Shown one piece after another: positions 1 to 16,165 of a stretch of 64,000 nucleotides of DNA. Position 1 is the stretch's first letter, and every line of letters starts with the position of its first letter. Under the pieces are notes generated by a model. It was not told the origin of the DNA. It saw only the letters and a program-made list of their open reading frames with translations, and did no database searches. Made by a program: the position numbers and the translations under genes. Location of the stretch: NCBI RefSeq assembly GCF_910589235.1, contig NC_060973.1:4597501-4661500 (forward strand), in the 5' to 3' direction. The stretch is from Vespa crabro. Lineage: Eukaryota; Arthropoda; Insecta; Hymenoptera; Vespidae.

Positions 1-585
1 GTACCGACGCCATACCACCTACGTTTTTTTTCTTTTTTTTCTTTGTCGTTCTTTTTTTTTCGTTTTCTTTCCTTCGACCTGCTGTTGCAACGCTATGCCC
101 GCCAATGAAAACTGCATAATCTCTCGGCGTCGTTATCGACCGTCATTTTAACGAGATACCTCCATTGATGAAGTTCGAAAAAATCGTCTATTCCTGAAAC
201 GATAAACAAAATGAGAGAGACGGAGAGGCATGATCTCGTTTTATAATTTTGTATTTTTATTTATTTATTTTTTCTTTTTTCTGTTTCTTTTTCATCCTCA
301 TCAACGAAAATTAAACGAAAGAGATAATCAATCGAGAAATGGAAATTTTAAAAAGAGTACATTTGGAAATACATTATTGATCCAAATTTTTTAAAGCATA
401 TACTTTGAATTACTTTCGAAAATTGCTCGTAATGAAAGTATCGGAGATAATCTACTACATCTAAAAATAACGATATCACGTGACGATCGTATATCAAAAA
501 GTGCTGGCCCGTTAAGATTAGATCGGATCAACATATATCTTATTATCGGTCTTATAGTCAAAGAGAAACAGAAATACAGAGATAT

Positions 586-630
<45 letters not shown>

Positions 631-1363
631 AAGGAAGAGACCCTTTCTTCTTTTTTTCTTCAGTTTCTTTTATACCTTTTGTGCCAAATTCTGCCGACCC
701 TCTGCCGACCCTCTGCCGACGATAAATCTAATTCGTTGGCTCGATAGTAAACCTCGCATTTTCTTCAGTTTATTTCCGCGTTACTATATGTATATAGTAG
801 AAAACTCATAGATTCAAATTTGATTGAAAATGTTACAGAGAAACCAACGAGGAGAAAAAGATATTATTTCTTATTCGGCTTCAATCGAAAAACTTTCCAT
901 CTTGATTTTCTATCATATACTTATCGAAATTCTATGAAATTCTACGAAATTCTACGAAATTCTTTGAAATTCTAATAAAAATTTTATTTGATTTGCATAC
1001 GAATTTTTATACGAACGAATAAGTGTTATAAAAAGTTTACGTACGAGAACAACATAGACAAATTATTTTCCATTTTCTATTATTCCTGTTAAATGCAATC
1101 TATACGATGGAATATTACATTTTCATTTATTATATCTTAAATTAAGAATTAATATATATATATATATATTATATTCTAACGTATACATATATCTATAATA
1201 ATATTAATATATCTTAAAAAAAAGAAGTAGAATATTTAATTTAACGATAAAACCGTCCATATCGTAATTATTTTTACAAGAGATCTAAGAATAAAACAGA
1301 AATGTTCGAGTTAGTAGAAAAGGCAATATCTAAACGTCACAAAAGACGTTGATACAATCTACC

Positions 1364-1402
<39 letters not shown>

Positions 1403-2044
1403 GAGAGAATGAGAGAGTGAGGAGAGAGAGGATCTGTGGCTACGATACGTGCAAGATCGACTTGTTAATGTCAGTGTGCTTCGGTAACATTACATACACA
1501 TAGATACGTGCTTTACCACATAACCAAGGGACCAATTTCGAAGGCGTGTTACACGTTTACCTATTCGATTGATGCATAATTATCCTCTCAACTATCCCAC
1601 CAAGAGTAAATTTTATTTACATATAAGATAGATCATTTAAAATATCTTATGGCGTTATTTCGAAAATGTTTTAATATGACATTGAAATTAACGAGAAAAT
1701 GAGATAGTTGTTCTCAATGTTACAAATTACAATTTTACATTTAAATTATAATTATTCGAGAATTAATAATGCAATGATTCAACATTAAAATGATATTTTA
1801 TATTTCAAAATTAATATTTTATATTTGATTGTACTTCATGTTATCTATAATATTAAATATAATTCGTATTATATTTTATTGGATTATTTAAAATATGTAT
1901 TTCTTCGTGCAAATGAAGAAATTATTTCTCTTTGAAAATTTTCTTCTTAATGTATTATTATTAATATTTCTTAAAATACTTTTAAATAAAGGCAGATACG
2001 TTTGAAATGAAATAATTCGTTCTTTAATGAAATAAGACGTTCCT

Positions 2045-2089
<45 letters not shown>

Positions 2090-2292
2090 TTTAAATTTAC
2101 TCATGGATATTCTTAATAGGTTCTCCCAAAATATCATTGTAATCCATTCTCGAGAATTTATTAAAATAATCAGAACATTCACTTAAAATATATTCTATTC
2201 GTCTGTGGGTGTTTAATATCAAAGAAAGAAACTGCTAAGTTATTTGTCTTCGTTACGATCAAAGAATATAATTTTCCACTTATCTCTTTGTC

Positions 2293-2336
<44 letters not shown>

Positions 2337-2552
2337 ACTTCCTTTATCTTTCTTTCCCTTTTGCCTTTTGAGTATTCTCAACGACACAATCGACAATAAA
2401 AACTCAATTATCCTCATTTGCTTTTGAAAACTTGTAAAATATTTTCTCATAGAAGAAGCAAAAATGAGAATTGAGAAGATTTATTTTCATGCTTAACAAC
2501 AATTGCTGGTACTTTCTATTCAATTATATCATATATAATATATTTATATATG

Positions 2553-2621
<69 letters not shown>

Positions 2622-4532
2622 ATACGTATATATAACAAGATAGTTGGGAAATTTTGTAATTTAGATAAAACGCGATCGAGAGTTAAATTGATTGACTTTT
2701 CTTCCTGGAAGTGGTAGGATTATTATTTTTACAAACACAAATATACATAGAAAGAAAAAAAAATTTAAAGATGCATAAAAAATCAATCTGAAAAATATAA
2801 AAATAATATTAAAAATAATATACACTCGTAGATATTTTTCGATTATATTTTTATACGGAAAAATTGAGGACTATTATCCAAAAGCAGGTAATATTTTATA
2901 CTTTGCTGCTAATTGCGGTTGCCTGCACCATCTGTCAATAAAAAGAAAAAAAATCTTTTAAGCCCCTTATGGCAAGCAACATCTATAACATATACGCGTG
3001 ACTACGTTGCCTATTGTATAGAAGTTCATAAAAGTTTCTCCTGATAAACGAGCACTCTTAATCGTAATTATCAAATAAGTAAGGCGGGTTCCATAACTTT
3101 GGGTTTCATACCAATTTAAAAAAAAATTTATATTTATGATTATTAAAATAATTTCAATAGAATTTTTCGATACTTTTATTTTAATTCCGATTTTTCAAAT
3201 ATTTATTTTCATTTGTAATAATGATATTGAAATTTTAAGAATCGCAACATTTTAATGGATTTAATATGTAATAAAATAATACGATTTAGAAGTAATAAAA
3301 AAAAAAAAATATACATTTAATATATTTAAATATAATAAAACTTTTGGTATATCAATATTTAAAAAATAAAACAATTTTTAATCATATTTGAATAAAATGA
3401 TATTATTTTATTAACCTAATATGTTTCTTAATTGAACTAAAATAATTATACTTATCTTCTTTCCGCAATTTTATTCTTCGTTACCTTCATATTTTCACGC
3501 TCATTTTCTTCACGTTCATCGTCCCACATGTATCAGCTTTATACGTTGAATCCTTCATCTTCTCGAGAATTTCACTTTGTCCTTGGAAAATCTAATCTTA
3601 CGATGGAAATGATCTATTTTTATTTTTCTTTTTCCCTTATTTTTCTTCAACCCTGTCAAGAGAGAAAGGCCGGACGTAGCTTGACAGAGGATTACAAACT
3701 GGCTCTTCTTAACGATAGATTCTAATCTTTCGTTAAAACGAAACGTCCAGTATTTTATTTCGCATCTTTTTTCTATACGAATATAATAAAATATTTTATA
3801 ATAAATTTTAACTTCAATTTTTCCTGCTAACTAACTAACTTGTCGTATAAGTGATCTAAAAAACATTAGGGTAAAACGAAAATGAAGTAGTAACTAATGA
3901 AATTCTTTCTCGAGCAGTAAATAGTATTTTTGTGAAATACCATAGAAATCCACGATTCATGTTCATATATATATACTACATATAAAATGTATCGAACGAA
4001 ATGTACGTATGTATGTATGTATGTATACATAAAATGTATCGAATGCACGTGAACGGAAATACAAAAGTGTCACTCGATGAAAGTAATGTCTCTATGTGAT
4101 CGATCGATCGAACATGATTCGAAGTCACGAAAATAAGTTTAATCGAGAGAATTTCACCTCTGGCAAATATATAATGAAAAACATAAATAATGAAAATGAA
4201 TAATGAAAAACGCGCGTCGCGTAGCTTTCGACCGAAAATTCCTATACATAATTTATTCGATTTAACATTTTTCTTTTTTCCTTCATTAACCCTTTCGATT
4301 CGATGAATTTACACTTAATAGATTAGGAAGAAACATATGTTCACAGTGGCGACTTTGACGCGAATCGAATTTCAACGAGAATTCACACGAATTCACAAGA
4401 GCTTTCAAATAATTGCCAATGTGTTATTGTCTGTCAGCTATATTATCGCTCTGTTTCTCTGATTTTTCTTTTTTTTACAGATACTTCTTTAACACAATTT
4501 CAACACACAGACGCGCACATACATATATATAA

Positions 4533-4566
<34 letters not shown>

Positions 4567-4768
4567 CTATAATATCTACATTTTATTTTCAGCGATTATT
4601 TATACTACAGAACTTTGTGAGAAAAAAGAAAAGAAAAAACTAGCCTCGATAATTGATGAAAAAGAATTTTTTATACAATTTCCAATAATTCAATAAATTT
4701 TGTGATAATAATAAAAGGCGTTTAGTTATCACAGTTCTTCTTTACTGACAGGCATATATGATATATTT

Positions 4769-4800
<32 letters not shown>

Positions 4801-5532
4801 TATATATATATATATATAATATTATAGAATCTAGATAATATATGTATATATCTACAATATAAAGCTTTTCCCTTAAAGATTCCTTGTTCGATTTTAGATT
4901 ATTACAGTTCAACAAAGTTTAATTTTATTCGCAATAATCGCTAATGTAGCTACGTACAAGTTGTCGAGATAGGTCGTGTCTGAAACTTTGAGAAGTCGAT
5001 GCAAAAGTCGAGTTTCTCTTCTCTCTCCGTGAAAGTTTACACGTTATATCTATGTACGTGTTCGACAGGAGAGTAAGTAATCGTGGACACGAGTGTTCTC
5101 GACAAAATCGAGGCTTCGAGAACTGATAAACGAATCGTCCCTTCGATGCTCTGGATATATAGCGTGTCCACAAATGTATATGCATATATATTTATATAAT
5201 GAAAATAAAAATGAGGTCAAATAATTGATCTCGGTTCGTTTATGATTTATTATTCAACTATATGTAAATATATAATTATGAATGAATTTATTATAAACAC
5301 CCTATATATATGTGTATGTATATGCATATATGTATATATATATATATCTCCATTCGAAAAATCAATTTTGTTAACTAACATTAAAAGCCTCCGACCCATG
5401 AATACAGTTTCCGATCCTTTCGGTCTGTTCGAGCACGAACACCGAGGATTAAAATAACGGCCGGGAATATCGAAAAAATCCTTTCGATCCAAGGATTAGT
5501 TGGGAAAGACGAAAAAGATAGAGATTAGTATG

Positions 5533-5569
<37 letters not shown>

Positions 5570-5773
5570 TATAATAAAAAAAAATGAAAAAGGAAGGGGT
5601 AAATACTTGATATCGAGCGTTAAACGCTTGGCTCAAGATAAATTCGTTCTTAACGGAAGTCTCACTAGTCAAATCTAATAAGAAGTCGACGTCGATGAGA
5701 AGAACCTGAGAAATCTGAGAAATCTAAGAGTCCTTCGAAATGATGAGTTTTATTGAAAACGAAAAAGGGAGAG

Positions 5774-5827
<54 letters not shown>

Positions 5828-6292
5828 TTTCTTTCGTTAATTAAAAACTATTATCGTACGTCGGACGATCTAATTTTTTTTTTATTTTTCTTCTATTTTT
5901 TTTTTGTTTTTCTTTCTTTTTCTTTTTCTTTCTCTTTCTCTTTTATTTCATAGAAAATTTTGTGAAGAAACGTTTCTATATATGCAGAACTTGTATGTTT
6001 GCGAACGTATATACTTCCCTATGAATTCGATGGTACAAATGGTAAAGTAAATACACTTTCCATTGAAAGATCAAAGTGTGTCTCCTAATTCGAAGCCAAA
6101 CTGTCCGTATTTCAATGAATTCCAAGGACAGCTTGCGATGATTTCTATTATCTAAAGTCTCGAACATTTCCTAACTATGTAATTACATTTTCTTTGGGTT
6201 TCGAGTATCGTCGAATTAAATTTAAAACGTCCAACGTAATCCGATTATTCTGATCGTTAAACTAACCTAACGAATAATTATTATCATCGTCG

Positions 6293-6348
<56 letters not shown>

Positions 6349-7005
6349 GACAACAATAAATACAAAATTTGAGTGAAATTCTTTAATAAATAAATTCGAT
6401 GCAAAAATATAATAAAATAAAATATAAATATGTAAAAATTATACCCTTCTATTTTATATAAACAAAACCCATAAATTTTATATATTTAAAATTATGTTTA
6501 ATTACTCCATTGGATATGTCATGTTATGTATTAAATCGAATAATAGGTAATTAATTAGAATATTAATCATTATATCAAGATATTCGATAGATAAAAGTAA
6601 TGATGTCGAAAGTACGTTTCATATCTTATAGAATGGGATAATAACTTTTATCATATTTAAATATTTTTATTAACAAATGAAAAGAAACTTTATTAATAAA
6701 TGTCGTATGTCATAATAAAAGCAGAATAAGCGCGAGATAAGTGTAATTTTTCTTATTACGAATAAATCTTTCGAATTTTCGATCTTCCAATTTATTATAT
6801 TGGCGATTATTAACAGATCTTCTATTCGTTATATTAAATAAACAAAATAAAATTTACACAATTATATTAAAAATTTAAAGAATTTCATTGTAGCTTTGAC
6901 ATTATTACGAAAGAAAAGGAAATATTTGATTAAAATAATTATTAACAAAAGCGATTTTATTATAACAATATTATTGCAATATTTAAATAAATAAAGAATA
7001 AATTA
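1..7005. other. Noncoding, microsatellite-rich stretch
   Basis: I see no convincing exon here. Open frames are short and mostly low complexity. Simple repeats include (GA)n at 589-626 and 1366-1397, (TA)n at 2047-2086, (CT)n at 2286-2331, (TG)n at 2562-2611, (GT)n at 4541-4563, (AAT)n at 4770-4800, (TA)n at 5537-5573, (GA)n at 5771-5826 and (CT)n at 6298-6344. At 690-720 an 11-bp unit (ctgccgaccct) is repeated almost three times. At 930-975 a gaaattcta-type unit recurs several times. It may be intergenic or the inside of a long intron; the sequence alone does not decide. Confidence 0.7.
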
Positions 7006-7283
7006 CCCTTGAAAATGGTGTTTATTCAAGTCTCTACGACTTTTCGTTCCAAAGATATCGGCTTTGAAAGATTTTCATTCATAATTCGTATGCTACAGCT
7101 GTTCGTAGTAGTAGTAGTAGTAGTAGTACTAGGGACTCGTAAATTCTTGGAATTTATATAGGTCAGTGTGTCACCGAGCCAATTGAATGAAATTATATAG
7201 GTCAGTATGTCAATGTAAATATCTTCAATTTATATGGGAAACTAAAAATCGTAGAGACTTGAATCAAACACCATTTTAAAGGG
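7006..7283. mobile_element. MITE-like element with ~40-bp terminal inverted repeats
   Basis: The left end (7006-7044) and the reverse complement of the right end (7244-7283) match almost throughout: both begin CCCTT, continue with AAAATGGTGTTT and then ATTCAAGTCTCTACGA, with one indel and a few mismatches. The 278-bp interior has no ORF and contains a (GTA)n run (7105-7129) and a motif tatataggtcagtrtgtca present twice about 50 bp apart (near 7158 and 7194). This is the layout of a non-autonomous DNA transposon. The flanks are AT-rich (aaatta on the left, caaaat on the right), so I cannot define a clean target-site duplication. No second copy was noticed in the window. Confidence 0.7.
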
Positions 7284-8082
7284 CAAAATTTTTTCTATAT
7301 TTTCAACATATTGTTAATAATTAATTAACAATTTGTTATAAACAATTTTTATAAAAAAATTCTTACAAAGTAAATTCATTTTATTTTACCAATCATACAA
7401 TCCAATTTCGATTGATTTACAAAGTTACATAACTTAACAAATTATAAATAAATCACTTTTTTATTAAACGCAATTATAACAAACTATATCTTTTTCAACT
7501 AACATACTTTTTCTAATTTGAATCAAAAAAACCAAAAAAAAAAAAGAAGAATGAAAGAAAAAAGATATGGCTTTCTTTAGATGAGTCAAAAGTATCTAAT
7601 TGATTTCAAAAAGTCCATTACACTATTTCGAGACTTTTTAAATTAATTTTTTTTCAAATCGTTCGATCAAGTCAAGGCTTGTAATATTAAAACTTGAAGA
7701 AAAAAAGAAGAAGAATTAGCCTAAGGAGTATTGAAAAAGAGTAATTGATTTTCAAAAATCACATAGAAACTTTTGTTACATTTTGTACAACTTTCATATT
7801 GAAATATACAGATATATTATGTCGTAGATATATACGTTAACGCATAAACAATACAAAATACGTGTATGTAGTGACGATGATTGTCTATTATCGAGTAAAT
7901 AGCAATTTAAGATCCATCCTTATTGTATCTTGGAATACTCGAGCTAAAGCTTGTTGTACCTTTGATCAGAAACATGCCACTCGACATAGACCATCATTCA
8001 CTGGGTAATACCTGTAAGCGAAGTGCAAATTAACGTTTGAAAGGACGTTAGTATAGTACGTATCTCTCTTTCTCTCTTTCTC

Positions 8083-8135
<53 letters not shown>

Positions 8136-8247
8136 CAACATTAAGCTTTGAGGTTTTTTGCAAGAAATTTCATTTATCTCACCCTTGGGAACACTCTTAG
8201 CGAATGCGTTTAGATGAATATACTTTTTTTACTACAGTTTTATTACG

Positions 8248-8278
<31 letters not shown>

Positions 8279-8571
8279 TGTTTTTTCTTTCTTTCTGATA
8301 GTACACCGAAATGATATTCTTATTATATTTACTTTTTTATATTTACTGTTTTATATTTATGTATTATTCCATATAAAAAAAAATTGTATATATTTCGTAA
8401 TGTAAAAATCTTTCGTTTCCAACAAATTAAAAATGTCCTCTAACATTCCGAAGTGGTTGAATCATTGAGACGAAGGAATCTTCATATATATATATATAAA
8501 TATATATATATATATGTATATATATATACATATAAATATATATATATATATAAATATGTACATATATATAC

Positions 8572-8620
<49 letters not shown>

Positions 8621-9298
8621 TTTTTCTCCTCTCGAAAGATTGTATATCTATCTTCTGCCAGGGACGACACGAGACCGCTCTCGGCTTTACACTCTTGTCA
8701 ACGAGCAACAGAATATGACGGGACCATTGTTGCATTGGTGAAAAGACGTGAGAAGGGAGTGGCCAATAGAAAAAAAAAAAGAAAAAGAAAAAAAGAAGTC
8801 GTTGCTTGGCAGATAGAAATGTTAAAATAATATTCCGTATTCTTATATATTAAGAAAATTATTCATTGAAATAATATCAAACACTCGGAGTGTTATTTCG
8901 AGGATAAGCTAAATGAGAAAGATGAAATGAAATTAAGAAATGACGAAACAAAAAGAAATAAAAAAAAAAAATATATAAAAAGAAACAAAAAGATATAAAA
9001 AGAAAAGAAAAGATTTGCTTAAACTCGTTTGTAATTTAATCTTTCCTTTGAGTTTTGTACGTGCACATCCTTCGTATATATGTATGTATATTTGCGTGTA
9101 TGTGTATTTGTGTGTGTTTGTTTGTGTGTGGGTCGGTGTAAGTGTATGAGGCAAAGCTTGAATTTTCTGTTCGCATTAGCAATCCGCGAGTTAGAACTTC
9201 CATCAGAGTTCATACGTATTAATGGGTTGACTTAACTGGAGCTCGAGATTAGTAGAATGTGATAGAGCTAATACGAGAATCCAGGGACAGGAAGAATG

Positions 9299-9343
<45 letters not shown>

Positions 9344-11943
9344 AATAGCTAGGTAAGATAGATAGATAAATAAATGAAGAACTGAACTTATTTCCACATG
9401 TCAAATTCTCTTATCTTTAAAGGAGCATGTATAAAAAGATATAAAAATTGAATTAAAAGGAAAAATAATAAATGATGTTTCTCTTCAGGCTTGTATAAAA
9501 TGAATATATCGATATTAATGATAAATGAGGAAAAGAGAAAGAGAGTTAAAGTAACTTAAGGAAAAAACGTAGAAAATAAATTCAATTTATCATTTATATA
9601 TGTATATATAAATATTTTCTATGAAATAATTATAAATATATGAAAAAAATTAAGTTTCTCATAAATTTCTTTACAAGAATTACAAAATTTCTTTTTAATT
9701 TTTTAAGAATTCCATCTACGTGATTTCGTAAACAATTTACACAGAGACAGAGATCGGACATAGAAGAACAGAGGACATAGAAGAACCGAGCAAAATCCAA
9801 GAGACATAGCATAGGATATTAGTCTTACGGATCTGATATTTGCATAATACTCATACATTACGTTAATACGAGTCTTGCACGTTTGGAGCATGAGATAGAT
9901 ATATTCAAGGACCACTTCATGATTTATATAAACGTAGAGATGGATATATACGTACATACGAATACACGATCTTGTTTCCACATTCTGAAATTTCTAAACG
10001 ATGTGAAACTGTAATTATTTGTCCTCTCTCTCCCTCTCTCTCTCTCTCTTTTATATAATTTGGACAATTCATAATTCAAATACATCGCAAATCACTTCGA
10101 AACAAATAAAAGCCCTTTAAGCCATTCATTTATTTCTATTAATTATAGGAAATCTATAATAGATAATATTCCCTAATTGTCAAATACTTATTTGTTAAAT
10201 AATAGACGCTGGAATGGAGTAGATAAAATTGTTCAAAGCTTGAATCCGTTATAAGCAGTCATTAAATTCTGTCACTTCACATTTATATGCAAATGTCTCT
10301 ATAAATTATATGCAAATCTATACATTATAAACAATTGCCATACGTTAATCGTATTAAATTTATAAATCGTATTCCATCGATCATTTATGTCCCAAATAAA
10401 TTTTTAATAAACATATATAAATGTGTCTATGTATATAATATTTATAAAATATTTAGATAATGATAATACGACGTTTGTTAATTTAACTTGACAAGTTAAC
10501 TTTAAAACCTGCGTATATTATACTCTTCATCTGACTGATCAAAAAGTTTGCCACAACTTCGTTATTAGAAATGAAAGGATTAAATTAATTCTGTATAACT
10601 TTGTAATAAAAAGAAGAAAAAAAAAGAAGAAAAAGAAATATATTGATAAAAGGGTGTATAGAATCACGAGATAAAGAGACATAAAATAATGAAATTAAAA
10701 GAGTTCATTGATTGCACATATATGAACACATATCATGAAGAGTTTATTTAAAGTGAAAACTACGATATATATATATATATATATATACATATATATATAC
10801 GTGTATATACAATGTAGCAATGTTTGCAAGCGACGAATCACGATTCATATGCGAATCATACGCTCTCATGGCAAACTTTCGAGCGTGATCTCGTTAACGG
10901 TGCTCTTCTCTCTCTCACTCTCTCTCTCTCTCTTTCTTTCTCCTTCTTTCCTTCTACTATAGAAACTAAACACAAACGCTTGTATTCTGCGTTTACAAGC
11001 TGCATGATTCAACTCACCAAGATTTTCTTTTGATATTTTTCACATTTTTCATTTTTGTATATTTTTTTCTTTTTTTTTTTCCTTTTATTTACGAAACAAT
11101 TTCAACATTCGGAAAGTATAATTGGTGAAAATATAATCTCACTGTGGAACAAGATTGTGGTTGATAACGTTTAATGGAATACCATAATATTTGATGATGC
11201 GGTGCCAATTGAAATTTTTTATATGAACAAACGATCAAATTTTCTGTACGTTTTTGTTTCAATAAAAAACGAGATATAATCATTTTTTGTTAAACGCACG
11301 AATTTTATGTGTTATAATTATATATAAAATGTTTCGAATTGAATAACATACCAAAAAAATTTCTAATTAAATTATTATTTTTCCATTGTCTTTATTACTT
11401 ATTCGATAATATTCAGTTACGATTTATAAAAATTTATTTCAATTATTCAGAAATAAATACGTAATAAAAGATTAATAAAATTTTTTCTCTTGGCTTTATT
11501 GCAGGAAAATCAAATGTAAAATTATGAATTACCATAAATATTTTTTAAAAATTTCATCAACGATTTTTGTTGGTACAAACAAATAAGAAAAGATAACAAT
11601 GGAGAAATACTTTCTCGTCCAGCTTTACGATAGCCACGAGAATAGCTTAATTTCGTGCTCCGACTTTTACGGTCACGGCTCTTTCAAAGTACCTGAAATT
11701 GAGCAGTTGGTTCTCTTTTATTTCTTTTCTCTTTGTATTTCTTTGTCCCTCACACTCTCTTTCTTTCTTTTTTAGAAAAAATTTGCGTTACATGAATACC
11801 TCATAATAAAGTTGCTAGTACATCATGTATGTACACAACCATGAACATTTTTTCTTGTAGAAAAAATAATAACTAGAAATAAAAGGCAAAAGACGAAAAA
11901 AAAACAAATTTTCATACCTAAATTGATATAAAAATATTAAGTT

Positions 11944-11999
<56 letters not shown>

Positions 12000-12778
12000 G
12001 TATACATATATACAAAGAATTTATTTACTGGCCGATCTAATATTAACATTAACGATACGATATATTTATTTATTGATTATTCTGTATTTCAACAAATACT
12101 AAATATAGTGCCTGAGAATAGGCAACACTACACTTAACCTCGATAAATGCAACTGCAAATGTCATTCATCTGTCAGAATGATATTTTCGAAGCCCCCTGA
12201 TAAAAGGCAACAAGTATTACATAAATGTATGAATATTTTATCTATTGTAAGTGCTAGTAAACATTTTTTTTTCTCTCGACATTTGCAATGACAATTTGCA
12301 CCGATGTATGCAGCTTTGTATATCTCCCAGGTGTAAATAATACACTCATTAATATCCGTAGAAGTAATTATAAAGCTAAAGGAATGTATTTTACTCGTAA
12401 TTATTTTCGAGATATCAATTTTACTAGCAACACTTCTTTCAGAATGTCAAAAATGTATGTAAAAAGAAAAAGAAAACTCGTATCGATTGTTTTTCGCCTA
12501 TAAAAAATAAAAAAAGAAAAAAGAGAATATATTAAAACGAATGAAATGTAAATTGACTACGATCGTTAATCCATAATTAATCGATTATTATCTGAGTCCA
12601 TGATGTTTGAAATGGCATGAACCACTTCAAGAGGATGGTAGAGATGTATAAATGGATGCGTTATCTAGACATAGACATATGGATACGTATTTGACCAAGT
12701 GGCAATCGATACCTCGATGAGAATTTGCGAAGCTTTGACACAATCTTCCTATCAATGTTCCCCTACTGGATAATGCCA

Positions 12779-12830
<52 letters not shown>

Positions 12831-13774
12831 TAGAGAGAGAGAGTGTGTCTATGCGAGTAAACACAAGGATAGGTCGCAGTCTATATTGTACGACAAATTT
12901 CGATGTCCACCCCTTTCTATTCTATTCCGATAATATCCAAACCTCGCCGTACGTAATATAAATTTGCTCGGCGATGCGAGAGACATGAGACTGCGTCTTG
13001 CATTTCTTTCACGGAAGAATGTTAAACGAAAGAAAAGATGAAAAAGAAAATAAAGATAAAGAATGCACAACGAAAAGACAAAAAAAAAAGAAAAAGGAAA
13101 AGGAAAGAAATTTGAAGAAAAGTTCGAAGAAAAAAAAGAAAGATAAATTCGAAAGATGATACGAATTTCCTGGCAGGAAAAAAAAACGTAAAATAGTATA
13201 TTTTCTTCTAACGATCGATAATAGATCTTGTATGTATTTCCTCTCAAATAAAATCTTTCCAATCTCCCAAAATGAACGAATAATCGAAATGCTCCGAAGA
13301 TTGGTGAGTGCGACCTCGTCGCAATGGCAAATAACGATTTCGTAATTCTCGCGTTTCGTTCGATGCTTCGATGCACTCGTGATTTCGATGTCCCTAATTG
13401 CCAAATGATTTGATAACGAGGCGGTCGAATACATTAAAGAGGGGAATAAGTGCACGAAATTGATTGATTCTCTCTCTCTCTCTCTTTCTCTCTATTCACA
13501 CAATCTTACACATAAATATCTAAATACATAATTTATTTACTTCGTAAATTATAGAATGTAGGTCAAAGCCGGTTGCATTTAAAAAAAAGAAATGAAAGAG
13601 AGAAAAAAAGAAAAAAGAGAAGGAAAAGATAATTTTTCACGATAAAACGAAACGCGAATCTATACTTGAAGCATTCATCTTTGAATATCATTTGACTTTT
13701 GTATGAAATATTCCTAACTATTGGTAATTTATTCAATAATATATTTTCTTGAATCGATTCAAACATAAGAGACT

Positions 13775-13829
<55 letters not shown>

Positions 13830-13999
13830 ACTCGAATACGCATTCAAATACATACATACAAACACACATATACTATTGATGATTACACAGTTTAAAGGTA
13901 GCGCATAGAGAAACGTAGGCGAGAATACATGCCAATTCGTTTCAACCCAAAGGTTCATGGTATTCAGAGAACGTTCCTGCTTTTCAGAGAACTGTAAAG

Positions 14000-14053
<54 letters not shown>

Positions 14054-14182
14054 CTTCTCTTAGTGAGATCAGATGCAAAGTACATAGATCCCAATCGCAT
14101 TGAAAGCTCAGTGGGATAGATAAAAAAACTGACCGGCTATCCTGTGACAATGTATTTTCCAGTTAGAATAAAAAAGGAAGAG

Positions 14183-14218
<36 letters not shown>

Positions 14219-15242
14219 TACATATATATAAATTGAAAAAGAAAATATACAGGATAGGAAGATGAAGTCAATTTTTCTTCCCTTCAATTTTATTTTTCCT
14301 TTTTTTTTATTTTTCCTTTTGCTCCTATCCTTTTTCTCCTCACCTTCCATTTTATACCCCCGTTTTGAAAAACGTATAGACTAGAAGAAAATATGGATTC
14401 TTATCGGTAGGATACGCGTTGAAAAATCGATATCCGTCCGATTAATTTTAAAGAGACTCCGTCGATTCTCCTTTCTATCTCTCTTTCTCTCTTATCATTT
14501 ACAGAGACACCAAAGACAAGATAGTACTCCATCGAAAATTTATCACCGCAAGTATTAGATTAGAAATTCCTCGATAAGGATCCTCTTTTGTGTTGATTAT
14601 AGAAATCGCTTACCGAAAAATTTGAAATAGAAATAGAAAGAATAAAGACAAATTCGAATTGGATTCAGCATCAAAAATCATTTGAAAATCTATGTGATCC
14701 AATAGAAACCAATGAAGAAGGTGTCCAAGAATTATTCCCAAAGATAAAAATTAATCGTTTTAAAAGGAATAAAATAAAAAAAAAAGAAAACTTGAATAAA
14801 AAAAAAAAAAAAAAGAAAAAGCCACGTTCTAAATTTTCCAACGAATAAGTAAATGAACTTATTATTAATAAATAGTAATTATTTAAGTAAGTTATTAATA
14901 AGTAATTTATTATTAAGAAGGAACAATTTTCATTATTTTTAGACATTTTAATCTAAATAAATTTATTAACGATTTTTATTTATTCGTCAGTTAAATAAAT
15001 ATCGTTGTTGTAATTCTAAGACATCTTATATAGAACTATAATCTTTGTCATAGAAGAAAATATATAGTGATGGTATAGGTACTGATCGAGCTGGGCTACT
15101 GTATATCGACTATCATCGCATTTTACGTGATCGCCACTTTAATCGAACGCGCACAACCCCTGTCGTTGAGGTGGCAAAATCGGTAAACAGAAAAACGACG
15201 TCAACTTTGCGTTGCGAGGCAGATGCCAGCCATGGGTGAGAA

Positions 15243-15280
<38 letters not shown>

Positions 15281-15281
15281 G

Positions 15282-15327
<46 letters not shown>

Positions 15328-15376
15328 CGTATGTATATGTACATGTGTGAAGGGATCGAAAGCATGTGTATGTATG

Positions 15377-15431
<55 letters not shown>

Positions 15432-16098
15432 GTGTGTGTGTATGTAAGAGAGAGAAAGAGAGAGAGTGTGTGTCTCTTGCTAGGGTGAATAGACACATTT
15501 TCCGCTACTTAACGGATTTCATGCTCGGCTATCGTCAAAGGAACATGACGTCCTTGCTCCAATCAGCGTCGACTATTAATAGTCTTTACGACTTAGTATT
15601 TTTCAAATTTTCTTAGAATAAACTATCTAAGTGACGTTATATGTGTATACAGATAAAGATAAAGATAAAGATAAAGATAAGTACAAAGAAATCTCTAAAT
15701 CTATTGGAAAAGTAAAAAGAAAATGAATGAATTTTTATCAATGAATTCTTTCTTTTTCTATTATTAAATATAATGAACAGAGATATATTTTGGCGATATT
15801 AATTAATATTTCAATAAAGAAAAATATCAGTCGTGAGATCAGTATAATTTGTAAAAACATGTATCTTAGATTTAAGTACATACATCTTCATTTGACATAT
15901 TAGATATATGATCGATTGAAAAAAGACACCTTGTATATTTTTATATATTTGGGTAGAGATCTTCAGTTGTTGATATTAACATGTAAATATTTCAATGAAA
16001 GAGTTCACAATAATTTAAATAAAAATTTGTCAAAGAGTTAGGTACATCATCGTGTGTGATCATTATAGATATTGATCGATTGCAAACGAAGACACCCT

Positions 16099-16165
<67 letters not shown>

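Noticed and set aside
4925..5492. Minus-strand frames of 80-86 codons
   Set aside because: Mixed composition but no start context, splice sites or family pattern, and partly overlapping TA repeats.
8427..8830. Overlapping 60-125 codon frames rich in Tyr-Ile on both strands
   Set aside because: They are translations of a (TA)n array; every frame of such a repeat stays open.
12849..13455. 148- and 175-codon minus-strand frames
   Set aside because: Phe/Ser-rich translation of A/G-rich DNA in two overlapping frames, with no conserved pattern or splice context.
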